A DNA stretch of 64,000 nt, taken from NCBI RefSeq assembly GCF_002934265.1, contig NZ_PTIX01000009.1, forward strand, positions 1 through 64,000. The letters are read 5' to 3'. The DNA is from Actinokineospora auranticolor. Lineage in GTDB: Bacteria > Actinomycetota > Actinomycetes > Mycobacteriales > Pseudonocardiaceae. Under the pieces are notes generated by a model. That model had not been told where the DNA came from and did no database searches. It worked only from the letters and a program-made list of their open reading frames with translations. Shown here one piece after another: positions 7,571 to 16,090 of the stretch (positions are counted from its first letter, which is position 1; each line of letters starts with the position of its first letter). The translations under genes were made by a program, and so were the position numbers.

Positions 7571-8422
7571 GTGGCGGACAACGGAAGTGTGCTGGTGACG
7601 GGCGCGACCGGCGGGCAGGGCGGTGCGGTGGCCCGCGCGCTGCTGGCGGCCGAGTGGGGTGTGCGGGCGCTCGTGCGCGATCCGCGGGGGCGCGGGGCGG
7701 AGGTGTTGCGGGCGCTGGGTGCGGAGTTGGTCGTCGGCGACCTCGACGACCGGGAGTCGTTGGTCGAGGCCGCGAGCGGCGCGCACGGGGTGTTCAGCGT
7801 GCAGCCGTCGGACATGTTCGACCCGCGGCCGGATGTCGAGGTGCGGCAGGGGAAGAACGTCACCGACGCGGCCGAGGCGGCGGGGGTGGCGCACCTGGTC
7901 TACAGCTCGGTCGGGGGCGCCGAGCGCCGGTCGGGGGTGTCGCACTTCGAGACCAAGGCGGAGATCGAGGCGTACGTCGGCGCGGCGGGGGTGCCGTCGA
8001 CGGTGCTGCGCCCGGTGTTCTTCATGGAGAACTGGCGCTACATGCTTCCCTCAGCGCACAACGGATCCCGGGTCGGCGCGGTGGCTCTGGACGCTGGTAC
8101 CCGCCTACAGATGATCGCCTTGGCCGACATCGGCCGGATCGCGGCCGACGCGTTCACAGATCGCGACTTCCTGGGCCGGTCAATCGAGATCGCGGGCGAC
8201 GAGTTGACGGTTCGCGAGATCGCGGCGGCCTTCACCGCCGCCGACGGCGTGCCGACCCGGTTCGAGCGGCAGCCGACCGAGGAACTCCGGGCCCAGGGCG
8301 CGGAAGCGGCCAACATGTTCGACTGGATCGGCGCGTTCGGCTTCGAGGCGGACATCCCGGCCCTGCGTGGCCGGTACCCGGGGTTGCTGACGTTGGAGTC
8401 GTGGCTGCGCGGGGACAGCTAG
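7571..8422 (+). CDS. NmrA-family NAD(P)-binding protein
   Basis: The 283-residue product is an atypical short-chain dehydrogenase of the NmrA/HSCARG type. It has a dinucleotide-binding 'VLVTGATGGQGGAVARALLAAEWGVRALVR' at residues 7-36 and the characteristic 'HLVYSSVGGAERRSGVSHFETKAEIEAYV' segment, but no YxxxK catalytic pair. Such proteins act as NADPH sensors or quinone/azo reductases. It starts with GTG at 7571 after GGGAGGGG. Its TAG stop and the stop of the opposing SnoaL-like gene share the palindrome CTAG (8419-8422), so the two genes overlap tail to tail. Confidence 0.85.
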   Translation: MADNGSVLVTGATGGQGGAVARALLAAEWGVRALVRDPRGRGAEVLRALGAELVVGDLDDRESLVEAASGAHGVFSVQPSDMFDPRPDVEVRQGKNVTDAAEAAGVAHLVYSSVGGAERRSGVSHFETKAEIEAYVGAAGVPSTVLRPVFFMENWRYMLPSAHNGSRVGAVALDAGTRLQMIALADIGRIAADAFTDRDFLGRSIEIAGDELTVREIAAAFTAADGVPTRFERQPTEELRAQGAEAANMFDWIGAFGFEADIPALRGRYPGLLTLESWLRGDS

Positions 8423-8847
8423 TCCTGCCAGCCGAGCGGGTCCTGGGCGTCGAGAGTCTCGTCGTGGTCGGCAAACGCGGCCATGGTGGTGCTTATGGTG
8501 TTGTGGAAAGCCAGGATCTCGCCGTCGCGCAGCAGCATCGTCTGCACGGAACGGGTTTCGCCCGCGCGCGGGCCATCGGGGACGCGCAGGGTCGACGAGG
8601 TGCGGACCAGGTGGAGTCCCTCGGCGAGGGGCCGGGCCCAGTGCAGGCGGAGGTCGACCTGGCTGCCCCGGTAGATGCTGGTGAAGACCTTGCGGTGCTC
8701 GTCGGCGATGACCGCGCGGCCGCGCTGCACCCGGCCGAGCACGTCGACGAACTCGGCCTCCTCGGCGAAGGCGGCGGCCCAGCCGTCGGCGTCACCGTCG
8801 TTCCACGACCGCTGGAGCCCAGCGACGATGTCCTGTGCTGTTCCCAT
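8419..8847 (-). CDS. SgcJ/EcaC-type SnoaL-like (NTF2-fold) protein
   Basis: The 142-residue product is a single NTF2-like cone: 'IVAGLQRSWNDGDADGWAAAFAEEAEFVDVLGRVQRGRAVIADEHRKVF', then beta strands ending 'ISTTMAAF'. This pattern is that of SgcJ/EcaC proteins, small cytoplasmic proteins of uncertain function often annotated as DUF4440 and found both in biosynthetic loci and alone. No catalytic residues can be assigned. It stands alone, convergent with the NmrA gene; the ATG at 8847 is the family-typical start. Confidence 0.8.
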   Translation of the reverse strand: MGTAQDIVAGLQRSWNDGDADGWAAAFAEEAEFVDVLGRVQRGRAVIADEHRKVFTSIYRGSQVDLRLHWARPLAEGLHLVRTSSTLRVPDGPRAGETRSVQTMLLRDGEILAFHNTISTTMAAFADHDETLDAQDPLGWQD

Positions 8848-8889
8848 GATCGCCAGTGTGCTGGTCCGAGCGCGCCGGAGGTCGGGGTT

Positions 8890-9390
8890 TCACCGGGTGG
8901 CGAAGACGTCCAGGGTCAGCCGCAGGATTCGGCCGGTCATGCCGGGGGCCGCGGTGATCCCGAAGTCGTAGCGGTCGATGGTGGTGGTCGCGCGGGTGGT
9001 GAGGTCAGCGCCGTCCACCGCGACGGACTCGACTGCGAGGGTGACGGGTTTGGTGACCTCCTTGACGGTCAGGTCGCCGCGCAGGGTGCCGCCAGTAGCG
9101 GTCTGCTCGAACGCGGTGCCGGTGAAGACGATCTCGGGGTGGCGGGGCGCGTCGAGGTAGGTCGACGACCGGACCTTGGCGTCGCGGGTCGGGTTGCCGG
9201 TGGTGAAGCCCGCGGCGGTGATCCGCGCGGTGGCGGTGGACGCCCCGGGCTCGGCGGCGACGGTGATCGTGCCGGCGGCGATCGGGAAGCCGCCGGTGAC
9301 TGGTAAGAGGCCGAAGACGTGGCGGGTGTCGAACCGGACCGTGGAGCGGGCCGGGTCGATGGCGTAGGTGCCGGGCTGGACGGTGGTCAT
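8890..9390 (-). CDS. YceI-family lipid-binding protein
   Basis: The 166-residue protein shows the YceI lipocalin-like pattern: 'YAIDPARSTVRFDTRHVFGLLPVTGGFPIAAGTITV' near the N-terminus, 'TRDAKVRSSTYLDAPRHPEIVFTGTAFE' in the middle and 'LTVKEVTKPVTLAVE' later. YceI proteins bind isoprenoid or amide lipids in an eight-stranded barrel. There is no signal peptide, so this is a cytoplasmic version, as often seen in actinobacteria. The start at 9390 has a strong AGGGGGAG site. A longer upstream frame does not match the family. Confidence 0.88.
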   Translation of the reverse strand: MTTVQPGTYAIDPARSTVRFDTRHVFGLLPVTGGFPIAAGTITVAAEPGASTATARITAAGFTTGNPTRDAKVRSSTYLDAPRHPEIVFTGTAFEQTATGGTLRGDLTVKEVTKPVTLAVESVAVDGADLTTRATTTIDRYDFGITAAPGMTGRILRLTLDVFATR

Positions 9391-9437
9391 GGCTCCCCCT
9401 GGGCTCGGTTCGCCGCCGATCCTAGGGGCGGGCGGGC

Positions 9438-9968
9438 TCACGGGGCGGGCAGGTCGGAGCCGACGGACATGCTCAGGTACCAGCGCTCCTCGGCGTGGCC
9501 GTGGCGGCTGGTGGTGACCCGGTCCGCGGCCAGACCGCTGCCGTCGTCGCCCTCGGTGGAGACGAGGACGTCGCGGCCCTGGTAGTCGGCGATGACCACG
9601 GCGGCGCCGTCCTCCGCGATCCGCCAGTACGCGGCGGCGGTGGCCGCGCACGGTTCGAGGTCGACCTCGTGGTCGGCGACGCGGGTCAGGCACTGGTCGA
9701 TGCCCGCGAGGGGGCTGATCAGGTAGAGGTCGTCCGCCCCGTCGCGCAGGAAGTACCAGAACGTGGGCAGCGGGTCGCAGCCGCGGGTGGTGACCAGGTC
9801 GGTGGCGGTGAACGGGTCGGCGTGCAGGCACTCGCCGTCGATCGACGACGAGACCTGGTAGGGCCCGTCGAGCACGGGGACGTCGGCGGTCGCCGTGCCC
9901 GACGGGGCGAGGACGGTGGCGAGCACCAGGGCGGCGGCGACGCGGCGCCCGGATCTGCGGTACGGCAT
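9438..9968 (-). CDS. secreted protein, possibly beta-trefoil (ricin-like)
   Basis: The 176-residue protein opens with a clear Sec signal peptide (MPYRRSGRRVAAALVLATVL), probably cleaved after TATA. The mature part has pairs of Cys (GECLHADP..TTRGCDP and QCLTRVAD..LEPCAATA) and aromatic 'FWYFLRDG' and 'YWRIAED' segments spaced about 45 residues apart. This recalls a ricin-type beta-trefoil, but the classical QxW motifs are not clear, so the fold is tentative. It is a lone gene, 47 bp upstream of the YceI gene and on the same strand. Confidence 0.65.
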   Translation of the reverse strand: MPYRRSGRRVAAALVLATVLAPSGTATADVPVLDGPYQVSSSIDGECLHADPFTATDLVTTRGCDPLPTFWYFLRDGADDLYLISPLAGIDQCLTRVADHEVDLEPCAATAAAYWRIAEDGAAVVIADYQGRDVLVSTEGDDGSGLAADRVTTSRHGHAEERWYLSMSVGSDLPAP

Positions 9969-10041
9969 GGGTCGAATGTGCCCGGCGGCCGTGGCCGCGC
10001 GGCCGATTCCACCTGGTCGTGCGTCCTCCGGTCGGATGTCG

Positions 10042-10794
10042 TTACGCCCAGGTACCGGTCGCGCTACCGGCGGTGGCGAGCTGCGACTGCTGGTAGAGGG
10101 CGCTGAGGGCGGCTTGGCTGATCGAGCCTGCGGACTGGGTCCGGGCGCTCATCGCCAGGTCGAAGGCCTGGCGCGGGGTGGTGTCGTCCGGCTTCGGCGG
10201 CCCCTCGATGATCTTGTCGGCGAGCGCGTCGACCTGGTCGTCGGATAGCGAGTCGTCGCCCGCTTTGAGGGCGTCGGTGATGGTGGTCTTGAGGGTCGCC
10301 GCGTCCATGCCGTTGGCGGCGGCGACGTCGGTCAGGCTCGTGCCGGACCGGAGTTCGTCCTGGAGCTCCTCGGAGCTGAGGCCGAGCGCGTCGGCGACGG
10401 AGTCGAGGGCGTCGTCCACCTTCTGGTCGTGACCGCCGCCACCCGGGGGCGGGCCGGCGGGGCGGGCGCCACCGGGTCCACCGGGCCCGCCGCCGTGCCC
10501 CGGCCCGGCGACGACCTTCTGCGCGACCTCCTTGGCCTTGGTCGCGGAGAGGGTGCTGTCCGCGCTGGTCAGCGCGTCGCTGATGGCGGTGGTGAGGGTG
10601 TCGGTGCTGACGCCCTTGCTCTGCGCCAGCGTGGACATGCTCTGCCCGCTGCCGAGCGCGCCGCGCAGGTCGTCGGTGCTCATGCCCAACGCCTTGGCGG
10701 CGGCGTCGAAGGCCTTGCGCATCGACGACTGGCCGTTGTCGGCCCGCTGCGCGTACGCCAGGCTCTGGCTACCGGAGATGGAACTGACAGTCAT
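10042..10794 (-). CDS. two-repeat alpha-helical protein of unknown function
   Basis: The 250-residue protein contains two copies of a ~60-residue helical unit. The first has 'ALGMSTDDLRGALGSGQSMSTLAQSKGVS'; the second has 'ALGLSSEELQDELRSGTSLTDVAAANGMD'. Each ends in a 'Lsxxxxxxlaxxiixgp' helix. A flexible Gly/Pro-rich linker (GHGGGPGGPGGARPAGPPPG) joins them, and an Ala/Gln-rich tail follows. This 'GxSLxxxAxxxGV' unit occurs in many secreted or wall-linked proteins of Gram-positive bacteria, but no signal peptide is visible here. The start at 10794 follows an AGGTTAGGT site. The function is unknown. Confidence 0.75.
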   Translation of the reverse strand: MTVSSISGSQSLAYAQRADNGQSSMRKAFDAAAKALGMSTDDLRGALGSGQSMSTLAQSKGVSTDTLTTAISDALTSADSTLSATKAKEVAQKVVAGPGHGGGPGGPGGARPAGPPPGGGGHDQKVDDALDSVADALGLSSEELQDELRSGTSLTDVAAANGMDAATLKTTITDALKAGDDSLSDDQVDALADKIIEGPPKPDDTTPRQAFDLAMSARTQSAGSISQAALSALYQQSQLATAGSATGTWA

Positions 10795-11142
10795 ACCTAA
10801 CCTGCCTCGCGGTGGGGTTTCGCTTGCACCGGGACAGTCGGCACGGCGGTTCACCCGGTGGAGGGATCTCGGCCGTCCCACAGGCAACTCATACCGGCGC
10901 ACAGCTCAGCCCCAGGTTTCCCGCGCACGGCGGCGAACGCCGGGCAGGCGGAGCGGCCGACTCCGCACGGGGGCGGAAATCCCCCTGGCCGCCGGGCACG
11001 ACACGGCTATGGACGAAAGCTTGTCATTCGGGACAAGGGCGGCGCGTTGCGGATAGCGTTGATCCCCGCACGTCTCGTGGCGTGCCACAGGTCAGGTTCC
11101 GCGCCGCCGCGGCGGGCGGCACCGCGCACCCGAGGGAGGCCC
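10795..11142. other. divergent intergenic region before the TIR gene
   Basis: This 348-bp region separates the leftward repeat-protein gene from the rightward cyclase-CNB-TIR gene. It holds a small dyad, CTTGTC-ATTCGG-GACAAG (11020-11037), about 110 bp before the TIR start, and a good Shine-Dalgarno (GAGGGAGG) just before the GTG at 11143. I cannot assign -35/-10 boxes with confidence. Confidence 0.35.
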
Positions 11143-13161
11143 GTGGAGCGGGTGGCAGCGGCGGAGTTCCAGGACGTCGCCGTGGTGTCCTGCGACATCA
11201 TCGGCCACTCGGCCGCGAACGAGGCGGAGCAGGTGCGGCGGGTGGCCGCGATCAACGACATCGTGGCCGCGGCGATCCGCCGTGACGCCCGGCACATCGT
11301 CTGGTCCTCGGGCGGCGACGGCGGCCACGTGGTGTTCTTCGGCGACGAGTGGCAGGCGGACGCCGTGCGGCTCGTCGCGGACCTGTCCGGCTGGGCCCGC
11401 GACGAACGGCTCACCTTGCGCGTCACCGGCCACGTCGGCCGGGTCGCGACCCTGGTCGGCGCGGACGGTCGCGTCCAGGCGGTGGGCACCGGGATCAACT
11501 TCGCGGGCTGGTTGATCCGCCAGGCCACGGGGCACGGGATCCTCGTCTCCGACCGCTTCCGGCAGGAGGTCGCGGCGGCGCCGTCCACCGAGGACGTCGT
11601 GTTCCACGAGGAGCGCCTGCTCGTCGACCGCAACTCCCACCCCCAGCTGCTGTTCCTGATGTCCCTCGACCGGGTGCGGTCGCGGTGGGCCGAGGCCGAG
11701 CAGGACGACTACGCCTCGCTCCGGCAGAGCCTGGCCGAGCAGAACGGGTGGGAGGCGCTCTACTACTCGAAGCGGATCTCCCAGATCAACGCCAGGGACC
11801 AGGACGTCACCCGGACCCTCGAACTGGTCACCGGGATCCTGAAGTCCGGGACCCCGGGGAACCGGAGCTTCCTCGAGTCGTTGCGGGCCAACGAACTCAC
11901 CGAGATGCTGAAGCTCGGCCACCTCGTCGAGCGCGGCCCCGGCGAGGTGATCTGCCGCGTCGGGGACCCCGGTGAGTCGATGTTCGTGATCCTGCGCGGC
12001 GAGGTCGGTGTCTACAACCTGGAGGGCAAGGGCTACGGCGGCACCGCGAAACCCAAGCACGTGCAGCGGGCGGGTGAGGTCGTCGGCGAGCTCGCGACCG
12101 CGTTGAAACGCCCCCGGACGGCCGACCTCGTCGCCATATCGGACGTGGCGCTGCTGTCGTTCATCAGCGAGGAGATCAAACACAAGCTGGCGGGCACCGA
12201 CGCGGGCAAGGACGCGGCGCGCCAGTACGAGCTGTTCATCACCGACCGCGTGCTCCAGCACACGATCCAGGCCGCGCCGTACCTGCTGGGCCCGAGCCGC
12301 CTCGGGCCGCTCAGCGTCGCCCCCACGCACAGCACCTCGCGCGTCGGCGCGCAGGAAGCGTGGGAGGCCACGGTGCGCGACCTGCTCCCCCACACCGAGT
12401 TGGTCGAGGTGGCCGCGGAGGGCTTCACGCTCGACGTCGGCCAAGTGGCGCGGGAGGTGTCCAAGGACCGCCCGCGGCACGGTCTGTTCATCCTCGTGTC
12501 GGGCACCGTCATGGCGCCCACGGCGGCGAGGTTGTCGGGCGCCCAATGCCCCCTGCTGTGGGTGGACGTGCCCAACCTCCTCGTCCAGTCGCCGCACACC
12601 TACCGGCGGGAGCAGGAGCCCATCCTGGTGCTCTGGATCGGCGCCAGCGGTATCGACCGACTCGAGCTGCAGCAACGCGTGGAACTGCTGCGGGCGCTGA
12701 AGGACACCGTCGGCGGGGTGCCGTCCCACTTCGAGTACGACGTCTTCCTCTGCCACTCCAGCAAGGACAAGGACGTCGTCCTGGACGTCAAGGAGCGGCT
12801 GTGGAACGAGTTCGGCATCCGCTCCTGGTACGACGACGTGGAACTGACCCCTTCCGTCTCGACGCGCCGGACCATCGAGAACGGGTTGCGGACCAGTCGG
12901 TTCTTCCTGGTGTGCGCGAGCGCGAACGTCAACGCCTCCGCGTGGGCGAACCGGGAGATCGACTCGGTCATCTCGAGCGACGTGAAGCGGCAGGGCAACG
13001 GCCCGACGGTGCTGGTGCTCAAGCTCTACGAGGAGGAGAGCAACGACGAGGCGATCCCCCTGATCTTCCGGGGGTCCAAGCGGTTGAACCTGAGACGCGC
13101 GGGTGACTTCGAGAAGCTGGCGCACCACATCCTGTCCGCCAAGGGCGCCGGGAATGGGTGA
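11143..13161 (+). CDS. nucleotide cyclase-like / cNMP-binding / TIR fusion protein (Pycsar-like)
   Basis: The 672-residue protein joins three signalling modules. Residues ~10-145 resemble a class III nucleotide cyclase: 'VSCDIIGHSA' (Asp18) and 'GGDGGHVVFF' (Asp59) give the two metal-binding Asp, and 'GTGINFAG' keeps the conserved Asn119. The position normally held by the transition-state Arg is Trp123. Residues ~260-345 form a cyclic-nucleotide-binding domain ('RVGDPGESMFVILRGEVGVY', 'AGEVVGELATALKRPRTADLVA'). Residues ~530-670 are a TIR domain ('YDVFLCHSSKDKDVV', 'SAWANREID' with the catalytic-type Glu605). In Pycsar defence the cyclase and the CNB-TIR NADase are separate proteins; here they are fused. 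The start GTG has an ideal GAGGGAGG site. The gene overlaps the downstream STAND gene by 8 nt. Confidence 0.82.
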   Translation: MERVAAAEFQDVAVVSCDIIGHSAANEAEQVRRVAAINDIVAAAIRRDARHIVWSSGGDGGHVVFFGDEWQADAVRLVADLSGWARDERLTLRVTGHVGRVATLVGADGRVQAVGTGINFAGWLIRQATGHGILVSDRFRQEVAAAPSTEDVVFHEERLLVDRNSHPQLLFLMSLDRVRSRWAEAEQDDYASLRQSLAEQNGWEALYYSKRISQINARDQDVTRTLELVTGILKSGTPGNRSFLESLRANELTEMLKLGHLVERGPGEVICRVGDPGESMFVILRGEVGVYNLEGKGYGGTAKPKHVQRAGEVVGELATALKRPRTADLVAISDVALLSFISEEIKHKLAGTDAGKDAARQYELFITDRVLQHTIQAAPYLLGPSRLGPLSVAPTHSTSRVGAQEAWEATVRDLLPHTELVEVAAEGFTLDVGQVAREVSKDRPRHGLFILVSGTVMAPTAARLSGAQCPLLWVDVPNLLVQSPHTYRREQEPILVLWIGASGIDRLELQQRVELLRALKDTVGGVPSHFEYDVFLCHSSKDKDVVLDVKERLWNEFGIRSWYDDVELTPSVSTRRTIENGLRTSRFFLVCASANVNASAWANREIDSVISSDVKRQGNGPTVLVLKLYEEESNDEAIPLIFRGSKRLNLRRAGDFEKLAHHILSAKGAGNG

Positions 13162-15256
13162 CACCGACCGCAACACGGTGGCGGCGCCCACCGCGGTGGC
13201 GGTGCAGGCGGGTCGCGTCGACGGGTCGGTCCACGTCCACACGGTGTACTCGGCCGCCCGCGAACCGTCGCGGGTCGTTCCCCACCAGTTGCCGAGCCAC
13301 GCGCGGGGGTTGGTCGGTCGCGACGCGGAGTTCGCCTGGTTGGACGCACGGCTCGGCGACGGGCGGCCGGGGACCGCGGTGGTGACCGGTCCCGGCGGCG
13401 TGGGCAAGACCGCGCTCGTCGTGGGCTGGGCCGCCACCCGGCTGGACGAGTTCCCGGACGGGCAGTTGTACGTCGACCTCCGGGGGCACGGGCCGGACAC
13501 GCCGCTGGACCCCCATGACGTCCTCGGCGGGTTCTTGCGCGATCTCGGCGTGGCGGACCGTGAGGTGCCGCGGAGTCGGCACGAGCGGGTGGGCCGGTAC
13601 CGCAGTGTCACGCACCGGCGCAGGCTGCTGGTGGTACTGGACAACGCGGTGGACGAGGACCAGGTGCGTCCGCTGCTGCCCGGGCCGGGCGCGGTGGTGG
13701 TGACCAGCCGGGCGGTGCTGTCCGGGCTGGCGGTCCGCCACGAGGCCGAGATCCTGGAACTGGACCTGCTGGACGCGCGGCACGGGCTGGAGTTGTTGCG
13801 CGCGGCGGTGGGCGCGCGGGCGGTGCGGGAACCCGCCGTCGCCGAACTCGTCGAGTACTGCGGGGGCCTGCCGCTGGCGCTGCGGATCGTCGCGGAGCTC
13901 GCGCGGTCCCGCCCCGGCGCGCCGTTGGCCGGGTTGGCGGAGGAGCTGCGGCACGAACAGCACCGGTTGGACGTGCTGGAGGTGGTGGGCGACGCGCGGT
14001 CGTCGATCCGCCCGGTGCTGTCCTGGTCGCTGGACCGGGTGCCCGTCGAGGTCAACCGGGCGTTCCGGCTGATCGGGGCGCACCCCACGGGCGAGGTGGA
14101 CGTGCCCGCGGTCGCGGCGCTCTGCGCCGTCCCGCTCAGCCGGGCCGGACGGCTGCTGCGGGCCCTGGTCGGCGCGCACCTGATCGGCGAGCCGCGCCCC
14201 GGCCGGTTCGCGGCCCACGACCTGTCGCGCCTCCACGCGGTCGAGTTGGCGACCGCCGATCCCGACGGCACCGCCGCCGCCCGCGTGCGGCTGTTCGACC
14301 ACGTGCTGCACACCGCGGACCGGGCCGACCGGCTGGTCACCCCGAACCGCTACCGCGTTCCCCTGGACGGCGACGCGACGGGCGCGGTGGGGTTCGCGGA
14401 CTACGACGCGGCCCTGACCTGGCTGCACTCGCACTGGCGGGACGCGGTCGCCCTGTGCGCGCTCGACGGCACCGGGCTCGACGCGCGGCGGTGGCAACTC
14501 GCGTACACCTGGCGGGGCTACTTCTTCCTCACCAAGCGGTGGGACGCCTGGATCGCCAGCCACCGCCACGCCCTGGCCGCCTGCCTCCGCCTCGACGACC
14601 GCCACGCCGAGGCGCGGACCCGCAACAACCTGGGCCGCGCGCTGCTCGAGACGGGGCGGACCGAGCAGGCGACAGCGCACTTCGAGGCCGCCCAGCGGCT
14701 GTTCGAGACCGTGGGCGACCGACACGGGTGGAGCAACGCGGTCGCCAACCAGGCGGTCCTGCGGCGGAGGGCGGGCGACCTGGCGGAGGCGTTGCGGCTC
14801 AACCAGCTCGCGCTGGACTACTACCTGGCGGTGGGCGCGCGCCGCAACACCGCGATCACCTGGCGCAGTCGGGCGAAGACGCGGATCGAGGCGGGAGCGT
14901 TGGACGAGGCCGCGGCGGACCTGGACCGCGCGGTCGAGATCTTCGCGCGGCTGGGTCTCGCCATCGACCTGGCGGAGGCGCACAACCTGCGCGGCACGAT
15001 CGCCGCCCGCCGCGGCGACCCGGAGCGCGCGAAGCAGGAACACCTCGCGGCACTGGACGCCTGCCGCGCGTGCGGGAGCCGCTTCGAGGAGGCCAAGGCG
15101 CTCCGGTACCTCGGACACCTGGCCGCGAACGAGGGCGCCATGGCGACCGCGGTCGCCTACCTCACCTCCGCCGCCTCCCTCCACCAGGACATGGGATCAC
15201 CGGAGGCAGCGGTACTCGCAGAGGAGATCCGCGCACTGGTCGACCACCACACCTGA
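13154..15256 (+). CDS. STAND NTPase with NB-ARC and TPR domains
   Basis: The 700-residue product has a short N-terminal 'AVQAGRVDGSVHVHTVY' segment common in actinobacterial STAND proteins. An NB-ARC ATPase follows: Walker A 'TGPGGVGKTAL' (Lys85), Walker B 'RRLLVVLDNAVD' near 160, and 'CGGLPLALRIVAEL' near 240. A winged-helix region and a C-terminal array of tetratricopeptide repeats (from about residue 470, e.g. 'ARTRNNLGRALLETGRTEQATAHFEAA') complete it. There is no N-terminal SARP or effector domain, so the effector is probably supplied by the TIR protein whose gene it overlaps by 8 nt (ATGGGTGA). It is probably the sensing partner of the TIR protein; an ordinary AfsR-like regulatory role is the alternative. 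Confidence 0.85.
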   Translation: MGDTDRNTVAAPTAVAVQAGRVDGSVHVHTVYSAAREPSRVVPHQLPSHARGLVGRDAEFAWLDARLGDGRPGTAVVTGPGGVGKTALVVGWAATRLDEFPDGQLYVDLRGHGPDTPLDPHDVLGGFLRDLGVADREVPRSRHERVGRYRSVTHRRRLLVVLDNAVDEDQVRPLLPGPGAVVVTSRAVLSGLAVRHEAEILELDLLDARHGLELLRAAVGARAVREPAVAELVEYCGGLPLALRIVAELARSRPGAPLAGLAEELRHEQHRLDVLEVVGDARSSIRPVLSWSLDRVPVEVNRAFRLIGAHPTGEVDVPAVAALCAVPLSRAGRLLRALVGAHLIGEPRPGRFAAHDLSRLHAVELATADPDGTAAARVRLFDHVLHTADRADRLVTPNRYRVPLDGDATGAVGFADYDAALTWLHSHWRDAVALCALDGTGLDARRWQLAYTWRGYFFLTKRWDAWIASHRHALAACLRLDDRHAEARTRNNLGRALLETGRTEQATAHFEAAQRLFETVGDRHGWSNAVANQAVLRRRAGDLAEALRLNQLALDYYLAVGARRNTAITWRSRAKTRIEAGALDEAAADLDRAVEIFARLGLAIDLAEAHNLRGTIAARRGDPERAKQEHLAALDACRACGSRFEEAKALRYLGHLAANEGAMATAVAYLTSAASLHQDMGSPEAAVLAEEIRALVDHHT

Positions 15257-15385
15257 ACGCGCCGTGCCCGACACCGACGAGGCGCGCCGCGAAGTCCACT
15301 GTGGATATTCGACCGGGTCCGGGCGGCGGTCTCGACGGCGGGTCGGGCGCGCGGGGTTGCTCGACGGATCGAGGCCCGACTCGCC

Positions 15386-16084
15386 GTGCGCGCCGGGCAC
15401 GAACTGGTCCGGGACGGGCTGGTGGCGCGCGTGCTGTTCGTGAACCTGCGCGGATTCGATCCCGACCCGGCCGCGGTGCTGGACGGGTTCCTGCGCCTGC
15501 TCGGGATGCCCGGTCGGCGGATCCCGCACGACCTGTCCCCCCGGATCGCCGCCTACCGGGCCCGGCTGGCGGGCATCGGCACCCTGATCGTGTTGGACGA
15601 CGCCGCCACCGCCGAGCAGGTCCGCCCGCTGCTGCCCGGCGTCGCGGGCTGCCCGGTCCTGATCACCACCGGGCGCAGCCTCACCACCCTGGCGGGCGCC
15701 ACGCACCTGACGGTGACCGCGTTCCCCCCGGGGGACGCCATGGACGTCCGCTACCCGGACGAAACCCATCGACGTCCCCGGATACCCCCACCGCCAACGC
15801 CCATTCCCGCCCTGGCCGACGAGACCGGTGCCCGCGCCTGGCTGGACACCGAACGCCCCACCCTGGTCGCGGTCACCGCCCACACCGCCACCCGCGGCCA
15901 GCCCGCCCACACCATCCGGTTCGCCGCCACCCCGCACCGCTACCTCATCGGCGGGCACCCCACCGACCCCCTGGCGGTCCACGCGCACGCCGCGCGCGCC
16001 GCCCGCCACACCGGTCTCGGCGCACCGGAAGCCGACACGATCCGCGACCACCTCACCACCCTCGACCACCCTTCGACCCGGTGA
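15386..16084 (+). pseudogene. NB-ARC/AfsR-like remnant without P-loop
   Basis: The frame encodes the middle of an NB-ARC ATPase ('ARVLFVNLRGFDPDPAAVLDGFLRLLG', Walker B-like 'GTLIVLDDAATAEQVRPLLPG', 'CPVLITTGRSL'). It jumps after 'PPGDA' straight to a TPR-lead segment ('GARAWLDTERPTLVAVTAHTA', 'YLIGGHPTDPLAVHAHAARAAR'). The Walker A loop, the GLPLAL region and most TPRs are missing. The natural reading is a decayed paralogue of the upstream STAND gene type with a large internal deletion. It could still be expressed, but it cannot hydrolyse ATP. It ends 6 bp from the end of narI, tail to tail. Confidence 0.65.
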
Positions 16085-16090
16085 AGCCGG

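Noticed and set aside
7036-9306. 756-residue plus-strand frame over EamA, NmrA, SnoaL-like and YceI genes
   Set aside because: It reads across genes on both strands with no domain; high-GC artefact.
11092-14340. 1082-residue minus-strand frame across the TIR and STAND genes
   Set aside because: It spans two well-supported plus-strand genes and has no recognisable domain.
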